Part shown: positions 28,202 through 37,926 of the stretch, piece after piece
Layout: every line of letters begins with the position of its first letter
How positions within the stretch are numbered: position 1 is the first letter of the stretch
Assembly: GCA_964519245.1 (NCBI GenBank)
Contig: CAZFLK010000010.1
Coordinates: 3,284 to 67,283 of the forward strand
Origin: JAYPEY01 sp964519245
Lineage (GTDB): Bacteria; Verrucomicrobiota; Verrucomicrobiia; Limisphaerales; JAYPEY01
Direction of reading: 5' to 3'
Length of the DNA: 64,000 nucleotides
Notes under the pieces: model-generated
What the model was told of the DNA's origin: nothing
What the model saw: only the letters and a program-made list of their open reading frames with translations
Database searches by the model: none
Position numbers and translations under genes: made by a program

Positions 28202-31200
28202 TCATTCCACCAGCCGAATGCGGTAGAAGCGGGGTTCCGCGCCAGCGCTGTCGGTGTAAGTCATCTCGTCGCCGTCGCCGGAAAGCGTCGGCGACACCAC
28301 GGTCCAATCGCCACCCGCCATCGAGGGGGAGCATTCAATGACATAGTTCTTGCCATCGACAGTCGGCCAACGAAGCGTAACGCGATCACCGGCAGCGCTC
28401 GGCCCGGCTCCTCGCATCCGGAGGGCCGACGAGGAGTCATTCGGATGAGTGCCCGCACGATGCTCAGCCCAGTTCGGGATGCCGTCGCCATCAGCGTCGG
28501 CGTCCTCATGAGAAAGCAAATTGTTCAGCGTTCCGAAGTGACGCAAACGCCAGGTGTCAGGTATGCTGTCGCCCAAGGACGAATACGACCGATCTTTCAT
28601 GGTCACCAACCCATCCCTGATTCGTTTCGGAAGGAGTCCATATCCGTTCGGTGAACCAGACGCATGCGCGAAACGCACGGCATATGCCGCATTCTGATCT
28701 ACGCCCTCCGGCAAAGTAACCACCAGGGTTCCGATCAACGCCTCGCCGCTGATACCCGCCACCGAGGCGTCCAGCCAAATTCCGGCATAGTTCCAAGGCA
28801 GTGACTGCGGGTTGATGTCTGGCTCACCCAATCCCGCGGCATTGAAGGCCACCGGTTCCGTCAGCAGTGGTGCGCCATCAAGCGGCACGACACTGAGATT
28901 CAGCATCAAGGTCCGCAATGGGTAATCTCCTCTAACCTTGGCGGTGATCGGAATCAGCGCCTGATTGCCGTCCGGGCTCGGCATCGCGTCGCCAGCGACA
29001 AAATGGACGAAGGGCCTCTCCCCCGAAAGCGCGGGCGCGGGCGTATTCGCCCTGCGGGCCGGGCTCAAAGACTTCGCCGCAAGGTTGGCCAACAGGCTGT
29101 TGGTGTCTCCTCTGAACTGATTGGGCACTTCCTGAACCATGCGAGCCCCTCCGGACCAGAATCGACGATACCACTTGAGGTTGGGGTCCAGCGAGCGCCG
29201 GAAGGTGACGAAAACATCGTCGATGTTCAAGGCCCCGTCGCCAAACATGATCGCGTCGATCGCGGCGTTATCCAAGCCGTCGAACGTCTGCGCGGCGCTG
29301 CCATCGGAAGAGTCCATGGCGTCAAAGAAGTCGCTCCCCGCGGGCGGCGCATTAACGCCGTAGATAGCCGATTGATAGACCTGTATAAGGTCGTTCACCA
29401 AGAGGTTCGTGTCGCCGAAATCGCCGGCGTTATACCATCCAAAGGGCATGACATCGCCCACCACGTAGCCGGGTTCTCCGACTGTGATCTCCTTGACGGC
29501 GCTGATGGGAGCGCCGCCCGCCAGAGCCCCGTTGGTTGGAGCGACAAGCAGCACATCCTGCTCGAGTCCGAAGACGGCGGAAGGTCGGGAGATGGCGGCG
29601 CGATACTTGTCGCCGACTGCGGCGGCCGCGGGAATCGTGATGCCATAAGCTCCGACCAACACCTTGCCCTCGCCGCCAAGGAACTGGTTGTTGTGGGCGC
29701 GGGAGAACGCGATCAGGTCATGGGTGGTGGTGTCATAAACCTGGTCGCCGCCAAGACGCTCCACATAGCCGACCAACAACTGATTCAAATCACCGCCAGT
29801 GACCGCCGTGATGTTGGTGACCAAGAGATTGGTCAACCCGGTGCGAAATCGAGCCTGTTGGTTGGTGAAGGAGCGATCGACGGCGGTTATGGTGGGGCTC
29901 AACGGGACATAGACAGGCGGATCCGTCTCCGGGATCAACGCCTCCAAACGAGTTTGATACAACTGGGTTCCCGTCAATTTTGGAGCAGCGCCGAGGTTGG
30001 TGGAACTAAGCGAGAACTGCATTGCGTGAATGCTGACTTCGTTGAGCAGATCCAAGGTCACCGGGGCGTAGAATGTCTGTCCGGAAGCCGCCAGGAACTG
30101 ACTGGAGCCCTCGCCCGAATCGAAGCCGAAGGTGATCTTGTTCGCGGAAAAATTGGACCTGGAAAACTCTCTGGTGGTGATGCCGCTGGGCTCGAAATTC
30201 TCGGCGTAGGCCCGAATCTTCACAGTCAGTGTGTCATTGGTCCCGAAATCGAGTGAGACGGAAGCGCCCCCGCTGATCGGCCCGAAGACATTGGCTGCCG
30301 TCGTCGCGGCGGCCGCCGTATCAGGCGGCTCGCTGAGGTCGAGGGTGTAGTACATCTGTGCGTTCGTCGTAATATTGTTCAACACGAACTGGGCGGCGTT
30401 ATCGCCGGCGACGGAAGGATTCGCGGTTTTGAACTGGAATCGCGCAGACACGACATCGCTGGACATGCGATTATCGGCGAAACTACGCATTTTCACGGTA
30501 AGGTCCGGCTGGATCGGATCGACCAGGCGATCGGGAAAGGCAAATCCTCCATCCCAAACGGGAGGGCTTTGGTCGCCGTCGGCCGGATCAGGAACGGCGT
30601 TACTGAACGGGTCGGCCGGTGTCTGGCCGAACGTGTAGCGTGATTCCACCCCATCCTCGGCCTTGACCGCGAGGAAGACCTCATTGTTAAAAATGGACTG
30701 GACGACGGGATTGAAAACCGTGATGACGACATTCGCCTCGTTGGTCATCCGCTCCAAGTAGCCAATTTCCGGGTTTTGCACCTTCGGGAGCGGTTCGGAA
30801 GTCTGGATGAGGCGCAACGCGCCACCGCTATCCACCGGACCTGCGGAATCAGCAACCAGGACGGTTCCGGCCCCGATGTCGGAGGCAAGGCCGATTGGCG
30901 CATTGAAGGACGCCGCGTCCATGCTGCCATCCGCCCTTCCGGCGGTTCCCGCCATTCCCGCAACGGTCTCGACGCTGAAGACACCCAACGCGGAGTTCGT
31001 GTAGACCCGGCGAATCAGATTGTTGCCTGTATCGGCAACCAAAACGCCGCCGCTGGCGCTGAGGAAGACGACGCCTCGGGGTTGATTGAATTGCGCCGCA
31101 CTCCCGACGAGTGAGTTCAGTGAGCCGGAAGTTCCATCGCCAACCGTCGCGATCAAGGACTTGGCGACAGGATCAATCAACTTGAGCTGGTGGTTGCGGG

Positions 31201-31816
31201 TATCCGTCACCCACAGATTCGTGTTTTGATCGACGGCGATCGCATTCGGCTGAAAGAACCCCATGGCTCCGTCTGACACCGTGGTCACGTCGTTGGCCGT
31301 GTCGATCTTACGAATGGCATGGTTCAATGAGTCCGCGACATAGATATTGCCTGCGGTATCGACGGCCAACCCGGTCGGAAACCGAAAACGCGCGTCCGCC
31401 GGAGTCATCGAATCCACGTTGCCAGCCATTCCCTGGGCGCCGGCGATATTGGTCACGACACCAGAGAGGGAGACATATCGGATGAGGTGGTTCGCCGAGT
31501 CCGCGACCACCAATCCGTTCCGGGCCGACACCAATCCCTGAGGGTCATTGAACGACGCAAAAATTCCCGTGCCGTTCGCGAAGCCTTCCTTGCCGGTGGC
31601 GTCGCCCGCCAAAATGCGAAGTTCGCCGGTGGCGGGGACGAATGCCTTGATCTGGTTCAGAGCCCGATCGGTCACATAGTAGGTCCCGTTGCCTGCGACG
31701 ACGACGCTATTGGGTTCCAACAGGTCATCAACGACCAGGGTATTGACCGACTGGGCGGAGGCCTGCCCGGTCAGCAGGCCGATGGCCGCGATACCCAGTA
31801 GTGTTTTCAACTTCAT
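28202..31816 (-). CDS. Giant secreted NHL-repeat protein with cohesin-/dockerin-like segments (paralog A)
   Basis: 1204 residues. Signal peptide (about 1-21, ends QASA), then an NHL beta-propeller (about 25-345; repeated FxxPxGLAVDxxGNIYVADSxNHxIRKI). Next is a chitobiase-C-terminal-like strand (MYYTLDLSEPPD, about 495), cohesin-like beta regions (about 555-780 and 930-1080), and a segment with two Asp/Asn loops resembling dockerins (about 785-895: NAGDFGDTNLLVNDL, FGDGALNIDDVF). The end has a Ca-binding DADADGDGIPNWAE motif (about 1110) and a beta-module ending FYRIRLVE. Lies downstream of pilM-Q and paralog B on the same strand. Surface or matrix role inferred. Confidence 0.8.
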   Translation of the reverse strand: MKLKTLLGIAAIGLLTGQASAQSVNTLVVDDLLEPNSVVVAGNGTYYVTDRALNQIKAFVPATGELRILAGDATGKEGFANGTGIFASFNDPQGLVSARNGLVVADSANHLIRYVSLSGVVTNIAGAQGMAGNVDSMTPADARFRFPTGLAVDTAGNIYVADSLNHAIRKIDTANDVTTVSDGAMGFFQPNAIAVDQNTNLWVTDTRNHQLKLIDPVAKSLIATVGDGTSGSLNSLVGSAAQFNQPRGVVFLSASGGVLVADTGNNLIRRVYTNSALGVFSVETVAGMAGTAGRADGSMDAASFNAPIGLASDIGAGTVLVADSAGPVDSGGALRLIQTSEPLPKVQNPEIGYLERMTNEANVVITVFNPVVQSIFNNEVFLAVKAEDGVESRYTFGQTPADPFSNAVPDPADGDQSPPVWDGGFAFPDRLVDPIQPDLTVKMRSFADNRMSSDVVSARFQFKTANPSVAGDNAAQFVLNNITTNAQMYYTLDLSEPPDTAAAATTAANVFGPISGGASVSLDFGTNDTLTVKIRAYAENFEPSGITTREFSRSNFSANKITFGFDSGEGSSQFLAASGQTFYAPVTLDLLNEVSIHAMQFSLSSTNLGAAPKLTGTQLYQTRLEALIPETDPPVYVPLSPTITAVDRSFTNQQARFRTGLTNLLVTNITAVTGGDLNQLLVGYVERLGGDQVYDTTTHDLIAFSRAHNNQFLGGEGKVLVGAYGITIPAAAAVGDKYRAAISRPSAVFGLEQDVLLVAPTNGALAGGAPISAVKEITVGEPGYVVGDVMPFGWYNAGDFGDTNLLVNDLIQVYQSAIYGVNAPPAGSDFFDAMDSSDGSAAQTFDGLDNAAIDAIMFGDGALNIDDVFVTFRRSLDPNLKWYRRFWSGGARMVQEVPNQFRGDTNSLLANLAAKSLSPARRANTPAPALSGERPFVHFVAGDAMPSPDGNQALIPITAKVRGDYPLRTLMLNLSVVPLDGAPLLTEPVAFNAAGLGEPDINPQSLPWNYAGIWLDASVAGISGEALIGTLVVTLPEGVDQNAAYAVRFAHASGSPNGYGLLPKRIRDGLVTMKDRSYSSLGDSIPDTWRLRHFGTLNNLLSHEDADADGDGIPNWAEHRAGTHPNDSSSALRMRGAGPSAAGDRVTLRWPTVDGKNYVIECSPSMAGGDWTVVSPTLSGDGDEMTYTDSAGAEPRFYRIRLVE

Positions 31817-31874
31817 GACGTTCTTTTAGTGGCTCCAGACCTTGTCTGGCGCGTTCTGCACTGCCGCCGCCCAA

Positions 31875-34800
31875 TCAGGGCTGCAGCCGGATGCGGTAAA
31901 AGCGCTGGTCGCCCGAGTTTTCGGCGATAATTTCCTGCGCATTGCCGTCGCCATTGACGGTTCCAATCTCGGTCCAAGGTCCCGTGGCGGGGTTGTCCGA
32001 ACATTCGACGACGTAGGTTTTTCCTGGCGCGGTGATCCATTCGAGCCGCAGGTTGCCAGACGGGTCGGGCGCAGCAAGTTTGGAGCCGATGAACTCCAAC
32101 CGAGAGCGGATATTGGTCGGATCCGTGCCGGCGAGAAACTCCTTGAGGTTGGAAACGCCATCACCATCCGAGTCCATGTTGGCCGCGACCAGGGCGCGGT
32201 CAACCCGATTGAAGAAGCGGGTCAACCATTCGTCGGAAACAGCCGGCTCGTCCGGCAACGCCTCCAGGATGCGAACTCTACCGCCAAAGGATTCAACCAA
32301 GGAAGCTCCCTCGTTGGAAAAGACGCCTGCGAGCCCAAACTTCAGACGATAGGCGGCGCCCTGCCCCGCCTGCTGCGGCGCCACGAAACTGATTGTTCCG
32401 ATGACGGTTTCGCCGGACAGTTGCAGGCCCAACCAGCCTTTGCCCATCTCGTTCAGTCCCATGGGAATAGTTTGTCCGACCCCAATCCCCGCAGGAGTCC
32501 AAACGATCGGGCTCGTGAGCGCCGGAGCCGATTCTTCCGCAATCACCTTGGCGCGGAATCCGAGCGCCTCCACGGTCACGCCTTCCTTGACCTTGACCGT
32601 GACCGGCAAGGTGACGACTGAACCGGGTTGCGCATTCTCGACGCTGCCAGCCGAGATCTGGACAGACGTTGACCAGATATCGCCGGGAGCGGGTGGCGTC
32701 AGCGCGGACGCAGGCGTGTTGGGCAAGGCGGTGGTGTCGTTGGTGTGGACGCCGCCGGTGGACCAGGCGCGCACGAAGTTGTTGCCATCCTCCCGCAACG
32801 AGCGTTTTGAGATCAGCGCCCAGTCGGCGATGGTGATGACGCCGTCGCCTTCGGGACTGCCGCCGGCGTTCTCATCGGGATAGGCGTCCATGGCGTTGAA
32901 AACATCACTGAATGTGTAGGGCACCCGAATACCGAGTGAGGCAAGGAAGGCGTTGTTGACATCGCTGTTCAGCAGGTCTCCGTTGCCGAACTGCCCGGCG
33001 TTATACCACGCGCCTGGCGAAGTATCGCCGACCACGTAGGCGATGTTCGTTACAAGGATGGTTCGATCCGCCATGGGCGCGAGCGTGACATCATCCTGCA
33101 AACCATCGGCCGTTCCGGAAGGATTCATGACGCTGACGATGAACTTGTCGCCCACCACCGCGGTGTTGGGAATTTTTATCGAGAGCATCGCAACTGCGGC
33201 AAAGCTGGAGATATTGAAGTCGGATTGCCCCAGGCTGGAGACGCTGAGCAGACGGGCGGCGGCGTCGCTGCTTTCATTAACCACATAGGAAACCGTCTGC
33301 CCATCCATGGCCACGGGTCCCGCGACTTGAATGAAGTCGTTGGTTCCGGTCGCGAGGAAATCAAAACCTCCTGCGGGAACCCCCAAAGCGGGCGCGGCGT
33401 TGCCGGGATCCGGCTTGACGGAGACGCGGAATTGCAACGAGCGGAGGCTGTCATTGGTGTTCAGGTTGACAACCAACGGGACAATCGCCGTGGCGCCCAC
33501 ACCGGCCTGAATGTCCGAAGTGACGCCAATCTGATTCACGGTCGAAGAGGCGCCCGCGACGTTGGTGCTGACGACATTGGTCCCGCTGAAGAGGAAAGCG
33601 CTGACTCGCAGCGCGGTCAGATCGCGCAGTGGTTCGAACCATTTGATGGTGCCTGTGCCGCCGCTCATCGCCACCCGGGTGTCGTTGGTGGTCACATCGG
33701 ACCCGTCAGTGCGGAAGTAGACGTTCGTGCTCGAACTGGTGACCGTGATGTCGACGCCCATGGGGTAGTAGCCGGAGGTCGGGGAGAAGGCGATCGAAGG
33801 CGGGTTCGGCAGAGCGTCCGCGCCATCGCCGGAAGCGGCGCCGGCGGGGCCGGAGAGGCCTGTTCCAGTCGTCTCGCGAATGATGTTGTAGTAGAGTTCA
33901 GTGGACACCACCGTGCCATCGCCCAGCACAGCGACGCCGGATGGCACGCGGGAGGAGGCCACGTCGCCCGCGGCATCTTCCCATCCCGGATGGATCTCAA
34001 ACGACAACCCGGGAAACTGGGTTTCCAACTCCAGCCATGTGGCCGGGTCAATGCCATAGAGCAGGCTGACTTCCCCGTCGGGAGCAATGGAGACCACCCG
34101 ATGGTTCTGGGTGTCCGCGACCACAGCGACATTGTCACCGCCATTGGCGACATGCATCGGAAAATTGAAGGAGGCCAGGGTCTTACTGCCCAACGTTCGT
34201 CCGGGAGCGCCCGTGCCGACTTCGTTCGTCAGCGCGCCGCTGGGAGCGAGGTATCGGATCATGTGGTTGCCAGTGTCAGAAATCACCAATGCGCCGTTGT
34301 CGAGCACGGCAATGCCTCGCGGGGAGGATAATGCCGCACCCACCGTCGAACCGCCGGCGATCATGTCGGTGATGGTGATTGTGGATACGATTCCGCTGCT
34401 GACCTTCTTGAGGGCGCCTCCCAATTCCACAACGTAGATATCAGATGACGCGTCCAGAGCCATTGCGGTGGGGGCTGTCAAGCCGACCGCGGCAAAGCCG
34501 AGAAAATTGGTGTTTTTGTCGTAACGGCGGATCATGCCGTCGCCCTGCGACAACACGTAGACGTTGGTGGCGGCGTCCACCTTCACATCGACCGGCGTGG
34601 TTCCGGCAGGGTAGAGGGCCACGGTCGAAACCGTCGACTTGTCCCGATCGAGCATCCGGACCCGCTCATTGAGCATGTCGGCGATGAAGAGCTTGGTTCC
34701 GCTGGGATCAGCGGCGATCGCCACTGGTTGATTGAATTGGGCGACATCACCGACGCCGTTGATGACCTCGCCGATCGTTTTTCCATCCCGGAAACCGGCG

Positions 34801-35006
34801 TAGGAATTGGTCGTCGTGCCGTTGGGCGAGCCCGCGATGGTAGTGACCGTGGCGGATGCGCCCTGAGCCAGGGCCGATGCCGCCCCGCCGATCAGCGCGA
34901 TGGACGCAACGGCAATCGCGAGGCTCTCCCGCAGCGGGTTGCGACGGCCCGACCGACGGATGCCGCCTTTTCGGGATCTTGCGGTTGTTTTCAACATTGA
35001 AATCAT
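31875..35006 (-). CDS. Giant secreted NHL-repeat protein with cohesin-/dockerin-like segments (paralog B)
   Basis: 1043 residues. A long basic leader precedes the hydrophobic signal (about 28-48, ends SALAQ). The order is as in paralog A: NHL propeller (about 50-400, e.g. QFNQPVAIAADPSGTKLFIA), chitobiase-like strand (VYFRTDGSDVTTNDT, about 428), cohesin-like regions (about 495-650 and 785-935), a dockerin-like segment (about 655-745: NAGQFGNGDLLNSDV, GDGVITIADWALI), then DSDGDGVSNLKEF (about 945) and a terminal FYRIRLQP module. Both share the diagnostic WYNAG and FxAMD strings. It starts 46 bases after the secretin stop, so co-expression with the pilus genes is plausible. Confidence 0.8.
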   Translation of the reverse strand: MISMLKTTARSRKGGIRRSGRRNPLRESLAIAVASIALIGGAASALAQGASATVTTIAGSPNGTTTNSYAGFRDGKTIGEVINGVGDVAQFNQPVAIAADPSGTKLFIADMLNERVRMLDRDKSTVSTVALYPAGTTPVDVKVDAATNVYVLSQGDGMIRRYDKNTNFLGFAAVGLTAPTAMALDASSDIYVVELGGALKKVSSGIVSTITITDMIAGGSTVGAALSSPRGIAVLDNGALVISDTGNHMIRYLAPSGALTNEVGTGAPGRTLGSKTLASFNFPMHVANGGDNVAVVADTQNHRVVSIAPDGEVSLLYGIDPATWLELETQFPGLSFEIHPGWEDAAGDVASSRVPSGVAVLGDGTVVSTELYYNIIRETTGTGLSGPAGAASGDGADALPNPPSIAFSPTSGYYPMGVDITVTSSSTNVYFRTDGSDVTTNDTRVAMSGGTGTIKWFEPLRDLTALRVSAFLFSGTNVVSTNVAGASSTVNQIGVTSDIQAGVGATAIVPLVVNLNTNDSLRSLQFRVSVKPDPGNAAPALGVPAGGFDFLATGTNDFIQVAGPVAMDGQTVSYVVNESSDAAARLLSVSSLGQSDFNISSFAAVAMLSIKIPNTAVVGDKFIVSVMNPSGTADGLQDDVTLAPMADRTILVTNIAYVVGDTSPGAWYNAGQFGNGDLLNSDVNNAFLASLGIRVPYTFSDVFNAMDAYPDENAGGSPEGDGVITIADWALISKRSLREDGNNFVRAWSTGGVHTNDTTALPNTPASALTPPAPGDIWSTSVQISAGSVENAQPGSVVTLPVTVKVKEGVTVEALGFRAKVIAEESAPALTSPIVWTPAGIGVGQTIPMGLNEMGKGWLGLQLSGETVIGTISFVAPQQAGQGAAYRLKFGLAGVFSNEGASLVESFGGRVRILEALPDEPAVSDEWLTRFFNRVDRALVAANMDSDGDGVSNLKEFLAGTDPTNIRSRLEFIGSKLAAPDPSGNLRLEWITAPGKTYVVECSDNPATGPWTEIGTVNGDGNAQEIIAENSGDQRFYRIRLQP

Positions 35007-35052
35007 GGCTCGGAGAGCTGTTTTCAGGCCAACCGGCGCGGCTGGCCCCGGT

Positions 35053-36663
35053 TTATTTGCCCTGGTTCAACAAGTGAGCCGGCTTTCCGCGGTCAATCAT
35101 CTTGGAATTCTCACGCCCGGCGCCATCCCAAGCCTGCGGGGCTTCGCTGGAACGCAGCGAGTTACGCATGAAATCACTGGGCGAGTATTGGTAATCATAA
35201 TCCTGCACAATGGTCGGCGTGATGAAGATGATCAGATTGGCCTTGGTTTTCTGTTTGGACTCGCGGCGAAACAGCAAACCGAGCCCGGGAATGTCACCCA
35301 AGAGCGGCACCTTGGTGTATTGGTCGCTTTCCGTGTTGCTCATCAAACCACCCATCACCAGCGTGTTGCCATTAGGGATCTCCACGGATGTTTCGATTCG
35401 ACGAATCGCATAAACGTTGGCTTCGAAGACTTCGCCGGCGATGGTTTGAGTGTCTTTGGAATCGATATTGGAGACCTCGGGCACCACGGTCATGTAGATG
35501 TTGCTGCTGGCCGAGACCCGCGGAGTCACCTCGAGGATCGTGCCAAGGTTGGTGTAGGTCACCGAAGCGGCCGCCGGGGTGTTGGCGGAACCGGGGGTCA
35601 CTTCAAAAATCGGGAAGGCCCGAGTGACTTCCAGTCGCGCAGTCTGATTGTCCTTGGTCACGGTCCTGGGGGTCGCAACCACGCGGGTGTCCGCTTCCGT
35701 GTTCAGGAATGAGAGGGTGGCGCTGACGCCATCCGCATTGAGGAACGCGGTGGCGGGGCTCCAACCCGAGAGCGTGTTGAGTGAAAGTCCGCCATTGCCA
35801 AGGGTGGTCACGAGGTCCGTGGCGGAGGTTGAACCGGCCGTGCGGGTGGTGGTGATCTGATTGCCGCCCGGCGTGGTGAAGGTCGAGGTGCTCGTGGCGC
35901 CCGGGCGGGAGGTCGTGGTCGTTCCTGTCGTGTTTCCGTTACCGAAGACGACGCGTTGGTTGGCGAGCGTTCCGGACCAATCGACGCCGCGAATGGCGGT
36001 CGGGTTCATGGATGTTTCGATCACCTGCGCCTCGATGAGGACCTGCTTGGTCACGATGTCCAATTTCTCGATCAGGTCCTTGATCGCTTCCTGCTCATCC
36101 TCGGTGGCGATGACAACCAACTGGCTCGTACGGTAGTCGGGAATCACGGATCCGCGCTCGGAGATGCTGGCCGTGATGGCCGCAACCAGGTTGGTGGGGC
36201 TCGAGTTCTTGAGCTGCACGATCTTCGTCACCAACGGAGGAAGGGCGGCCGGGTCTTTGATGGTCACCCGGGCAATGCCGGTCTTGAGATTCGGCGTCAT
36301 CTGCAGACCGTAGTTGTCCAAAATCGTCAACAAGGCGCCTTCCGCGCTGACATTCTCGAAGCGCACGGAAATGACGGTCGGCGGCAACTGCGTTCCATCC
36401 GGCGCCATCTTCGGAGCGGTCACCTCCGGCGCGAAGACGAAGTTGATCCCGGCCTGGCGCGCCAACATGCTGACGACGTCGGTGAGCGGGGTGTCTTCGA
36501 ACACGATGCTGGGAATGACCTCCGCGTCATCCATCGCCACTCCGACTTCGATTGCAGCCGGCGTTGACGGATCAGCGGAATCTGAGGCCTGGCCCTGTGC
36601 CGACGCCGCTGGGAGCCATACGACAAGCCCGGCAGCAAGGAGGATTGCAAGTTTCGTTTTCAT
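35053..36663 (-). CDS. Secretin (PilQ/GspD-type outer-membrane channel)
   Basis: 536 residues: signal peptide (about 1-23), an STN-like N0 domain (about 48-120, FEDTPLTDVVSMLARQAGINF), an N1-type domain (about 130-200) and the C-terminal secretin barrel with the signature VPLLGDIPGLGLLF (about 450). Forms the outer-membrane pore through which a type IV pilus or type II pseudopilus substrate passes. A Thr/Ser/Gly-rich loop (about 240-290) interrupts the region before the barrel. Last gene of the pilM-N-O-P-Q order. Compared with Akkermansia it corresponds in position to Amuc_1098. Confidence 0.9.
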   Translation of the reverse strand: MKTKLAILLAAGLVVWLPAASAQGQASDSADPSTPAAIEVGVAMDDAEVIPSIVFEDTPLTDVVSMLARQAGINFVFAPEVTAPKMAPDGTQLPPTVISVRFENVSAEGALLTILDNYGLQMTPNLKTGIARVTIKDPAALPPLVTKIVQLKNSSPTNLVAAITASISERGSVIPDYRTSQLVVIATEDEQEAIKDLIEKLDIVTKQVLIEAQVIETSMNPTAIRGVDWSGTLANQRVVFGNGNTTGTTTTSRPGATSTSTFTTPGGNQITTTRTAGSTSATDLVTTLGNGGLSLNTLSGWSPATAFLNADGVSATLSFLNTEADTRVVATPRTVTKDNQTARLEVTRAFPIFEVTPGSANTPAAASVTYTNLGTILEVTPRVSASSNIYMTVVPEVSNIDSKDTQTIAGEVFEANVYAIRRIETSVEIPNGNTLVMGGLMSNTESDQYTKVPLLGDIPGLGLLFRRESKQKTKANLIIFITPTIVQDYDYQYSPSDFMRNSLRSSEAPQAWDGAGRENSKMIDRGKPAHLLNQGK

Positions 36664-36706
36664 GAATTCAGTTTGGCTTGTTAAAGAAATACGCTTCGAC
36701 GCAAGC

Positions 36707-37330
36707 TTAGTTGCCGATGGGTTTCATCGGCAGCTTCAAGGGGCGAACCTCGTCCTTGTTGTCAATTTTCAGCGTCACACCTTTGGAGGACACCGAGACA
36801 CATTCCAAGCGGACCATGCGCTGGCCGCCTTCGATGTGGTTGGGCACCAACACCATGCGCCATTCGCCGGGCGCAAAATAGTAATTCTTGACCGAGGTGC
36901 CGATGGTCGCCATTGGCCGACTGCCGCCGATAACAGCCCTCAAAGTCAGATCATCAAACGGATCCGGCGGGGGCGGGGGCGCGGTCGACTTCTCCTTCTC
37001 TTCCTGCTCCTTTTTCAGCCGCTCCATTTCAGCCAACTCCTCCGGAGTCGGTCCTTTCGGAATCGGATCGCGTCGCTTTGAAGCAGGGAAAAAGGGATCG
37101 ACGCCCTCCTTGGGTGATTTGTCGCGCGGTTCGGAAAGGAAGACGGATTCGGGAATCGTGAACGCCCCACCCTCAACTTCGGCTTCGGCTTCAGGTTTCG
37201 CATCGCTGTCAGGCGCGTCCTGGGCGGCAACAACCCCGGTGAGGGCGAAGACGGCGGCGGCGAATCCGATACTGCCAAAGATTGAGCGCGCGGAGCTTTG
37301 CGTGAAGAACTTGGGTTTCATGCTTGTCAT
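36707..37330 (-). CDS. PilP-position pilus assembly protein
   Basis: 207 residues with a signal sequence or N-terminal membrane segment (about 17-36), an acidic/Pro-rich linker (KPEAEAEVEGG, then charged coil and PPPPPDP at about 115-125) and a small C-terminal beta domain (about 126-200: LTLRAVIGGSRPMATIG, KGVTLKI). The linker-plus-beta-domain plan and its place between PilO- and PilQ-like genes fit PilP/GspC-like proteins that link the inner-membrane complex to the secretin. Sequence similarity itself is weak. ATG overlaps the previous stop (ATGA). Confidence 0.65.
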   Translation of the reverse strand: MTSMKPKFFTQSSARSIFGSIGFAAAVFALTGVVAAQDAPDSDAKPEAEAEVEGGAFTIPESVFLSEPRDKSPKEGVDPFFPASKRRDPIPKGPTPEELAEMERLKKEQEEKEKSTAPPPPPDPFDDLTLRAVIGGSRPMATIGTSVKNYYFAPGEWRMVLVPNHIEGGQRMVRLECVSVSSKGVTLKIDNKDEVRPLKLPMKPIGN

Positions 37331-37926
37331 TCTCCTTCCGCTTCCTCGACCGGCTTGATCAGGGCAACGAGTTCCATCGAAAAGGAAAGCTTCTCAGATA
37401 CCTCACCTGACTCCGATTCTCCCATTGGCTGCAAGGTCACGTTCTGGACCCGGATGTAGGGATGCTCGTTTTCAAAGGTCTTGATGTAGGAGCCCAGATC
37501 GTGGAAATGTCCGGTTCCGGCGACGCGAAACTTGGCGGCCTCGTAGGGGAATTCCGGAATGGCGCCGATCGTCACCCGCTGTTCCCTGCCGACGGAAGGG
37601 ATTTCAACGTCGAATTGCTTGTGCTCGGACTTGAATTTGTTCAGGAGCAGGTTGATCCAGAGAAATATATCCCCCTCGGCCATCTGGTCCTCAATCTCGG
37701 TCAGGCGAGCCTTGACCGCGTCCATGTCGGCATTGAATTGATCCTCTTTCGCAATCAACGTCTCCGCTTGGGCTTTCTTGTCGCCGTACTCGGTCTTGAT
37801 GGTCTCGTTTTCGACCATCTTGGCCCGTTGAGGACTGATGACCAACATGTAGGTCGCCACGACCAGCATCGCGGCCACCAGGCCGACCATGACCATTTGC
37901 TGCTGCTTTTGTGTGAGATTGCTCAT
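37327..37926 (-). CDS. PilO-like inner-membrane pilus assembly protein
   Basis: 199 residues from ATG 37926: one membrane helix (about 11-31), a coiled coil (about 45-90, AQAETLIAKEDQFNADMDAV) and a ferredoxin-like C-terminal domain (LGSYIKTFENEHPYIRVQNV). This is the PilO plan; PilO pairs with PilN in the periplasm. In Akkermansia, the similarly placed Amuc_1100 is a PilO-like surface protein known for TLR2 signalling; orthology is not tested here. Translationally coupled (ATGA overlap) with both neighbours. Confidence 0.8.
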   Translation of the reverse strand: MSNLTQKQQQMVMVGLVAAMLVVATYMLVISPQRAKMVENETIKTEYGDKKAQAETLIAKEDQFNADMDAVKARLTEIEDQMAEGDIFLWINLLLNKFKSEHKQFDVEIPSVGREQRVTIGAIPEFPYEAAKFRVAGTGHFHDLGSYIKTFENEHPYIRVQNVTLQPMGESESGEVSEKLSFSMELVALIKPVEEAEGE

